Source: Methylobacterium variabile (GTDB lineage: Bacteria; Pseudomonadota; Alphaproteobacteria; Rhizobiales; Beijerinckiaceae). Taken from it: DNA of 46,458 nt. A program made the position numbers and the translations under genes. The notes below the pieces were generated by a model. It was not told the DNA's origin. It worked only from the letters and a program-made list of their open reading frames with translations, and searched no databases. The stretch lies in contig NZ_LABY01000032.1 of assembly GCF_001043975.1 (NCBI RefSeq), positions 1 through 46,458 of the forward strand, given 5' to 3'. The stretch's first letter is position 1, and every line of letters begins with the position of its first letter. Of the stretch, positions 41,009 through 46,458 are shown piece after piece.

Positions 41009-44000
41009 CTACCGCGCCGCCCCCACCTCCAGCGTCCCGAACGCCGTCCGCCCGTAGCGCTCGGGCCGGTACATGTCCTCGATCGTCGCCGCCGGGTGGA
41101 CGTAGCGGCCGGGCGTCACCGCCCGCACCGTGTAGGCGACGCTGAAGAAGGCGGACTGGCTCGGGTCGCGGTCGTAGGCCGCCACGAAGCGGTCGTCGCG
41201 GAACTCGGTGTGGGTCGGCTTCACGTCCGAGTTGGTCAAGGCGGATGACTTGGCCCAGGCGAGGCCGGCGGTGGCGTCGGCGTCGAGGAGCTTCGGGTTG
41301 TCGATCTCGAGGCCCGCCGGCAGGCGGTCGACGAGGAGCAGGCGCCCGGCGCTCGCCTTGGCCTCCGTCACCTTCAGCACCACCACCAGGCGGTCGTTCT
41401 GGCGTAAGGACCCGAGGTCGGCCGGGCTGCCGTCGAGGCGGTGGTAGCTGCGCTCGATCGCATAGCCCTTCGCCTCCGCCGGCTCTGGCACCGCCGGGTT
41501 GCCGGAGATGCCGAGGGCGAGCTGCACCGGGGCGGTGCCGCGGTTCGCGACCGTCACCGGCCGGGCCTCCAGGGCGGCGCCCGGCAGGGTGCGGTAGAGC
41601 GCCCCCGGCACCGCCGTGCCGTCGACCGCGAGCGCCATCGCGCCGGTGTCCTGGCCGGCATCCTTGGCGAGCTCGGCCGCTGCCAGCACCAGCCAGGCCT
41701 GTTCCTGGGTGCTGGTCGGGCGGCCGGAGCCGCGCTCCTCGCCCACCACGGCACCGACCGGGCCCAGGGCCTCGCGCGCCATCCCGGTCTCGGCGGCCAG
41801 CGCGATCAGTCCGGCGCCGTCGCGCAGCCGCGAGCCGTAATCGGCCCGGTAGGCGCCGCTGTCGCGCTCGGCCCGCAGCGCCGCCACGGCGGCCTCGAAG
41901 GCGATGCGGGCCCGGGCCCGGTCGCCCAGCAGCGCCAGGGCCGCGGCGATCTGGCCGCGGGCGAGCGGTGTCGCGAAGGAGGCGAGCTTGGTGTCGGCGA
42001 GGTAGCGCAGGTCGCCCATCACCGGCCGGCCGTTGCGGGCGAGCACGTAGGCCGCGTAGGCGAGGTCGAGGCCGCCCTCGGTGACCTCGGTGGCGTTGGC
42101 GACCGTGTTGCGCAGCCGGTCGAGGGCCAGCGTCATCGCGGTCTGCGGCACCGGGATGCCGCGCTCCCGCGCCCGGGTCAGGAAGTCGGTGGCGTAGGCG
42201 GTGAGCCAGAGATCCTCGGCGTTGCCGGCCGACCACAGCCCGAAGGCGCCGCTCGAATCCTGCCGCGCCAGCACCCGCTCGACGGCGCCGCGCACCCGCT
42301 CGTCGGCCGTGCCGTCGAGGCCGAGCTGCGCCAGCGTCGCGAGGCGGTTGACCGACAGGAGCGGCAGGGCCCGGCTCACGATCTGCTCGGTGCAGCCATA
42401 CGGGTAGCGGTCGAGGGCCTGGAGCAGGGCCGGCACGTCGATGCCGCCGAAGGGCGAGGCCGCCACCGTGACCGAGCCGGTGCCCGGGATCACGTCGGCG
42501 AGGAGGTCGCCCGACAGGGTCAGGCTGGCGCCGGGCTCGAGGGTGCGGACCTGGCGCCGCAGCAGCGCCCCGGTGCCGGGCTGGACGCCCAAGGCGAAGC
42601 TCTGGCCGGCGGGCTCGGTCAGCCCCGGCCCGGTCAGCCGCAGGTCGAGGCGGGCGAGGCCCGGCCCCGCGGCGGGGGGCGGGATCTCGACCGTGCCGCG
42701 CCCGCCGGGCTCGAGGCGCAGGGACCGGCTCAGCGCACCCGCCGGCACCACCACCGGGCCGGCGAGGTCGATGTCGACGGTGTAGTCGCCGCCCGTCCCC
42801 TCGACGTTGTCGAGGGCGACGTGCAGGCGCGAGCGGTCGCCGACGTCGAGGAAGCGGGGCAGGGTGCCGCTCGCCACCACGGGATCGCGGATGACGACGT
42901 CGGCGGCGGCCGCCCCGACCCGGGCGGCGCTCCAGGCCGTCACCATCACCCGGGCGGTGCCGTTGAAGGCCGGCAGCGGGAAGCTCACCTCGGCGCGTCC
43001 GTCCGGCCCGACGGTGACGACGCCCGAGTAGCGCGCCAGCGGCGCCTGCGCCGGCGGCGCCCCCTCCAGCTCCGCCCCGCCGGCATCGCCGCCGGAGCGG
43101 ATCGCCCCCAGCGTGCCCTGCATGCCGTCGATGAGGTAGCCGTAGAGGTCGCGGATCTCGGCCGAGAGCGCCTTCTGGCCGAAGAAGAACCCGAACGGGT
43201 CCGGGTTGGCGTAGCGGGTCAGGTTGAGGATGCCGACATCGACCGCCGCCACCGTCACCCGGGCCTCCTCGCCGGGCTTCAGGTCGGAGAGGCGGATCGG
43301 CAGGCGCAGCTCGCCCCGGGGCCGGACCTTCGTCGGCGCCTCGAGCGCGACGCCGAGGGAGCGCGCGTCGCGGTCGATTCCGAACCAGGCGAGGCCGAGC
43401 GCCCGGCCGGGCAGGCGCTTGGCCGCCTGGTCGAGGGGCCGGTAGGCGGTGGCGACGAGGTAGGCGCCCGCGCCCCATTCGGGCTTCACCGGGATCTCGA
43501 CGGTGCTGCCGGCCGCCGGCAGGTCGAGGGTGCGGATCTCGTGCACCCGGTCGCTCACCACCGCCACGGTGGCGGTCCCGGCGAAGCGTGGGCGCAACCG
43601 CGCCCGCAGGGTGTCGCCGGTGGCGTAGGCGTCGCGGTCGAGGGTGAGGTCGAGGAGGTCGGGGGCGTCGGCGCTCTCGGATCCGCCCCAGCCGACGGCG
43701 AAGGAGAGGCTCGCCGCCTCGAAGCCGGACCCGCGCACCTCCAGGCGGTAGGAGCCGAGATCCACCGGCACCGCCACCCGGGCCGGCGCGCCGGCCTCGA
43801 GGGCGAGGCGGCCGTTCGCGACCTTCGCGGTGGTCTTGACCGGCTCGTAGGACCAGCGCCCGTCGGCCCGGTACCACTGGTAGCGCCGCTCGACCCGCAG
43901 GAGGGTCCAGCTCGCCTCGCCGGCGAGGCGCGCTCCGTCGGGGCGAGCGGCCGCCACGTCGAAGGTCGCGGTGGCGCCCTCGCGCAGCTCGCCGAAGGCT

Positions 44001-46327
44001 TTTCTGATGCCCAGGACCGGGCCGGCAGGCAGGATCGGCAGGGTCAGGCTGCGCTGCACCGCCCGCCCGCCGGGCTCGCCGACCTGGAGCGAGACCCTGG
44101 CCTCGAACGGTCGCGGCCCGGAGCCGGCCGGCACCGGGGCCCGCACGGTGGCGCGGCCCTGCGCGTCGGTGGTGACGGGTGTGTCCAGCTCCGCCGTCAC
44201 CGGCTCGACGCGCTCGTCGTCGAGGCCGGTGGAGAAGTCCTCGAAGCCCGCGACGCCGCTGCGGGCGGCCGGCTGCACCGCGACCGTGCCGCCGACGCTC
44301 AAGGCCGCGCCCGGGGCGCCGTAGAGGTAGCGGGCCACGACCGCGACCGTCGCCGGCTCGCCCGGCCGCAGGGCGGGCTCCGCCGGCGTCAGGCTGACGT
44401 CGAGGCGCTCGGGGACGTAATCCTCGACGAGGAAGCTCGCCTCTCCGACGGGGGGCGCCTTCGGGTCGGTGTAGGCGGCAACCCGCCAGGTGCCTCCTTG
44501 CGCGCCGGGCAGGAGCGGCAGGGAGAAGGCGCGGCCGCCGAGGCCGCCATCGGGGACTTGCGCCCGGCGGTACTCGACGCCGTCCGGGCGCTTGGCCACC
44601 AGGGTGAGGGGCAGGTTCGGGATCGCCGCGCCCTTCGCGTCGCGCAGGAGCGCGGTCAGCTGCACCGTCTCGCCGGAGCGATAAACCCCGCGCTCGGGAA
44701 ACAGGTAGGCCTCCGCCGCCCCGGGCGCCGGCCGGCCCTTCACGCCGCGGTCGGCGAGGTCGAAGGCGCCGAGCGACAGGTCGAGGAAGCCGTAATCGTC
44801 GCCGAGGCGCGCCACCACCAGGCTCGGCGCCGCCCCGCCCTCGCCGCGGGCGAGGCCGGGATCGAAGGCGGCATGGCCCTGCCCGTCGGTGCTGCGGGTG
44901 GCGAGCACCTCGTTGTTGCGGGCGACGAGCCGGATCTCCGCCCCCTTCAGCACCCCGGCCGAGGCGAGCGAGCGGGCCAGCACGTGGATGCCGTCCCGGC
45001 CCTTGAAGGCGGTGAGGCCGAGATCCGAGACGACGAACCACTGCGTCGCCTCGCTCTCGTAGCCGCCCTCCTCGGCGTCGGCGAGGGAGGTGCTGCCGCT
45101 CGGCCGCGCCGTCATCACGTAGAGCCCGGGCTCGACCTTGCCGACCGCCTGCAGCACCGGGAAGGCGGTCACCGCCTCGCGGTTCAGCTCGGCCGGGGCG
45201 GTGTCGAGGCTGCCCTTCCAGACCTGCACGCCGCGCTCGCGGGCGATGGTGCGGGCGGCGGAGCCTGAGAGCTGCGACAGGAACTCGTCGGTGCGCAGGG
45301 CCGGCAAGAGGCCGCGATCGCCGATGCGCAGCACCTCGACGTCGAGCTTGGGGGCGTTGACCGAGACCAGCGGCACCCCGGCCTGGCCGGTGCGGGGCAG
45401 CACGTAGTTGCGGCCGGTGAAGCGCACCTGCGGGCTGCGGTCGCGGACGTAGATGTCGTAGTCGGCGGCCTTGCGCAGGGACTCGCCCACGCTCGAGGGC
45501 AGGCCCTGGCGCAGGACGACGCCGTAGCGCTCGCCGTGGCGCAGGCCGTCGACGCAGACCTGCTGGCCCTGGGCCGTCACGGCGGCGTCGGTCGCGCCCG
45601 ACACGGCGACGAAGGGCGCCACGTCCGCCTTCGGGTCGATCGTCTCGGAGAGGGTGAAGCAGGCGCGCGGGGCGGCGGCGTCGGAATCGACCTTGTAGTC
45701 GAGCACCCGGAAGCCGTGGGCGTCGCGCAGGGCCTCGTAGGTCTTGGCGGTCTCAGGGGTAGCCGCCAGCGCCAGGCTCGCCGCGTAGGCCTCCAGCGCC
45801 GGGCGCCAGCTCTCCTGCCGGGCCTGGACCGCGCCGAGGAGGGCGAGCGCCCGCGCCTCGTCGGCCGGGCCGGTCGCCCGCTGGTAGGCCAGGTAGGCGC
45901 CGGCCCGGGCCTCCGCCTTCAGCTTCTGGCCGGCGTCGTAATCGTCGGTCTCGGCGCCGTCGGCGGTCTCCGCCAGGGCGTACCAGCTGCGCCAGTCCGC
46001 CGGATCGGCCGCGGCGGCCCGGCGATAGGCGGTGAGCGCCCCGTCGGTGTCGTCCTTGAGCCGCAGGGCCTCGCCCTCCCGGCGCCACTGCGCGGCGGGC
46101 TTCCCCCCGCTGCCCGCCTCGGCGGCCAGCCGCGCCTCGAGCCGCACCGCCTCGCTGGCGAGGCCGGGGCGCACGAAGCTCTTCGGCGCGGGCTTGCGGG
46201 GCGCCGGCTGCACCAGGGCGCTGCCGCGGGGCGCCGGCTGCTGGCCCAGCGCCGGGACGCCCGCGAGCACCGTCAGGGCGCCGGCCAGTCCTCCCGCCAG
46301 GCGCCCGACCCGGGTGATGATCGACAT
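41009..46327 (-). CDS. Alpha-2-macroglobulin family protein
   Basis: Large periplasmic protease trap, ~1772 aa from ATG 46327 (GAGG upstream; an in-frame upstream start would add a non-signal segment). Seen: signal peptide (MSIITRVGRLAGGLAGALTV), a TPR-like region (~60-230; GEALRLKDDTDGALTAYRRA), a series of macroglobulin beta domains, the bait-containing A2M domain (AYLFPERGVYRSGETVQL), and the thioester motif GCTEQ with Cys1312, followed by the alpha/alpha toroid (GLWSAGNAEDLWLTAYATDF) and a receptor-binding-like end (RPERYGRTAFGTLEV). Bacterial members are often paired with pbpC; none is adjacent inside the window. Confidence 0.95.
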   Translation of the reverse strand: MSIITRVGRLAGGLAGALTVLAGVPALGQQPAPRGSALVQPAPRKPAPKSFVRPGLASEAVRLEARLAAEAGSGGKPAAQWRREGEALRLKDDTDGALTAYRRAAAADPADWRSWYALAETADGAETDDYDAGQKLKAEARAGAYLAYQRATGPADEARALALLGAVQARQESWRPALEAYAASLALAATPETAKTYEALRDAHGFRVLDYKVDSDAAAPRACFTLSETIDPKADVAPFVAVSGATDAAVTAQGQQVCVDGLRHGERYGVVLRQGLPSSVGESLRKAADYDIYVRDRSPQVRFTGRNYVLPRTGQAGVPLVSVNAPKLDVEVLRIGDRGLLPALRTDEFLSQLSGSAARTIARERGVQVWKGSLDTAPAELNREAVTAFPVLQAVGKVEPGLYVMTARPSGSTSLADAEEGGYESEATQWFVVSDLGLTAFKGRDGIHVLARSLASAGVLKGAEIRLVARNNEVLATRSTDGQGHAAFDPGLARGEGGAAPSLVVARLGDDYGFLDLSLGAFDLADRGVKGRPAPGAAEAYLFPERGVYRSGETVQLTALLRDAKGAAIPNLPLTLVAKRPDGVEYRRAQVPDGGLGGRAFSLPLLPGAQGGTWRVAAYTDPKAPPVGEASFLVEDYVPERLDVSLTPAEPALRPGEPATVAVVARYLYGAPGAALSVGGTVAVQPAARSGVAGFEDFSTGLDDERVEPVTAELDTPVTTDAQGRATVRAPVPAGSGPRPFEARVSLQVGEPGGRAVQRSLTLPILPAGPVLGIRKAFGELREGATATFDVAAARPDGARLAGEASWTLLRVERRYQWYRADGRWSYEPVKTTAKVANGRLALEAGAPARVAVPVDLGSYRLEVRGSGFEAASLSFAVGWGGSESADAPDLLDLTLDRDAYATGDTLRARLRPRFAGTATVAVVSDRVHEIRTLDLPAAGSTVEIPVKPEWGAGAYLVATAYRPLDQAAKRLPGRALGLAWFGIDRDARSLGVALEAPTKVRPRGELRLPIRLSDLKPGEEARVTVAAVDVGILNLTRYANPDPFGFFFGQKALSAEIRDLYGYLIDGMQGTLGAIRSGGDAGGAELEGAPPAQAPLARYSGVVTVGPDGRAEVSFPLPAFNGTARVMVTAWSAARVGAAAADVVIRDPVVASGTLPRFLDVGDRSRLHVALDNVEGTGGDYTVDIDLAGPVVVPAGALSRSLRLEPGGRGTVEIPPPAAGPGLARLDLRLTGPGLTEPAGQSFALGVQPGTGALLRRQVRTLEPGASLTLSGDLLADVIPGTGSVTVAASPFGGIDVPALLQALDRYPYGCTEQIVSRALPLLSVNRLATLAQLGLDGTADERVRGAVERVLARQDSSGAFGLWSAGNAEDLWLTAYATDFLTRARERGIPVPQTAMTLALDRLRNTVANATEVTEGGLDLAYAAYVLARNGRPVMGDLRYLADTKLASFATPLARGQIAAALALLGDRARARIAFEAAVAALRAERDSGAYRADYGSRLRDGAGLIALAAETGMAREALGPVGAVVGEERGSGRPTSTQEQAWLVLAAAELAKDAGQDTGAMALAVDGTAVPGALYRTLPGAALEARPVTVANRGTAPVQLALGISGNPAVPEPAEAKGYAIERSYHRLDGSPADLGSLRQNDRLVVVLKVTEAKASAGRLLLVDRLPAGLEIDNPKLLDADATAGLAWAKSSALTNSDVKPTHTEFRDDRFVAAYDRDPSQSAFFSVAYTVRAVTPGRYVHPAATIEDMYRPERYGRTAFGTLEVGAAR

Positions 46328-46458
46328 GTCCGGCCTCGCAGCAAGTCCCGCCCCGCGAGAGCCTAGCATTTGCGCGCACAGGCGCAACGCGGGCCGAGCC
46401 TGGAAGTCCGGCGCCGCCTCTGCCACTCTCCGGCGCCTATCCCCGGAGAGCCCGATGC

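Noticed and set aside
41441..45268. Very long plus-strand open frame (1275 codons) across the alpha-2-macroglobulin gene
   Set aside because: Antisense shadow caused by high GC; Gly/Arg/Ala-rich with no domain, whereas the minus-strand frame has a signal peptide and thioester motif.
46455..46458. Start of a divergent gene at the right edge (GGAGAG then ATG)
   Set aside because: Only four bases remain in the window; not enough to support a gene.

Overview
The window is very GC-rich, densely coding DNA from an alphaproteobacterium, most likely Methylobacterium or a close relative. The assignment is inferred from the base composition, glyQ/glyS as separate subunits, a short DUF6894-type protein, EcfG-type (GGAAC-N17-CGTT) stress promoters and the overall gene set. 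It looks like ordinary chromosome with accessory patches. No integrase, intact insertion sequence, CRISPR array or rRNA was seen.

Layout. 1-0.8 kb: a DUF1778/GNAT toxin-antitoxin pair whose toxin is cut off, next to palindromic repeats. 0.9-3.4 kb: Dps and a secreted L,D-transpeptidase. 3.5-5.4 kb: TetR regulator divergent from a hotdog thioesterase and an SDR. 5.5-8.8 kb: a VanA/VanB-type Rieske oxygenase and reductase divergent from an AraC regulator; the oxygenase has an in-frame amber codon before its conserved C-terminus. 8.9-14.4 kb: tRNA-Asn, a bifunctional penicillin-binding protein with a nuclease-like tail, and small secreted or membrane proteins. 14.7-17.9 kb: glyQ-glyS. 18-21.5 kb: stress-type SDR, yacG-maf, and a GGDEF protein with a degenerate receiver. 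21.7-25.2 kb: LysR, shikimate/quinate dehydrogenase and an MHS-type transporter, a probable shikimate/quinate uptake and oxidation unit. 25.3-27.8 kb: a GT4 glycosyltransferase ended early by an ochre codon, and a DHH phosphoesterase. 30.4-33.4 kb: aldo/keto reductase, LysR and alpha/beta hydrolase. 33.5-36.4 kb: a KaiC-like ATPase broken by one extra G in a G7 run, and small proteins including an atypical cold-shock protein. 36.7-37.4 kb: spermidine-synthase-like protein. 41-46.3 kb: a giant alpha-2-macroglobulin.

The most unusual content is a set of predicted cytoplasmic cysteine-peptidase-like proteins in two neighbouring loci, both with AT-richer flanks. At 28-30.3 kb a papain-family (C1A) enzyme with an intact Gln-Cys-His-Asn set carries an N-terminal helical module ending in FGLGVL. 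Two small genes on the opposite strand, one on each side of it, encode stand-alone copies of that module. At 37.6-40.5 kb an AvrRpt2/C39-like protein, an unknown protein, a two-TM coiled-coil protein and a CHAP/NlpC-like protein lie on one strand, the first three apparently translationally coupled, behind a good promoter overlapped by a perfect 8-bp inverted repeat. I propose that the stand-alone modules are prodomain-like inhibitors or adaptors; this is a hypothesis.

Other themes are three candidate EcfG general-stress promoters, three genes with single-base disruptions (two nonsense, one homopolymer frameshift), and several palindromic intergenic elements.
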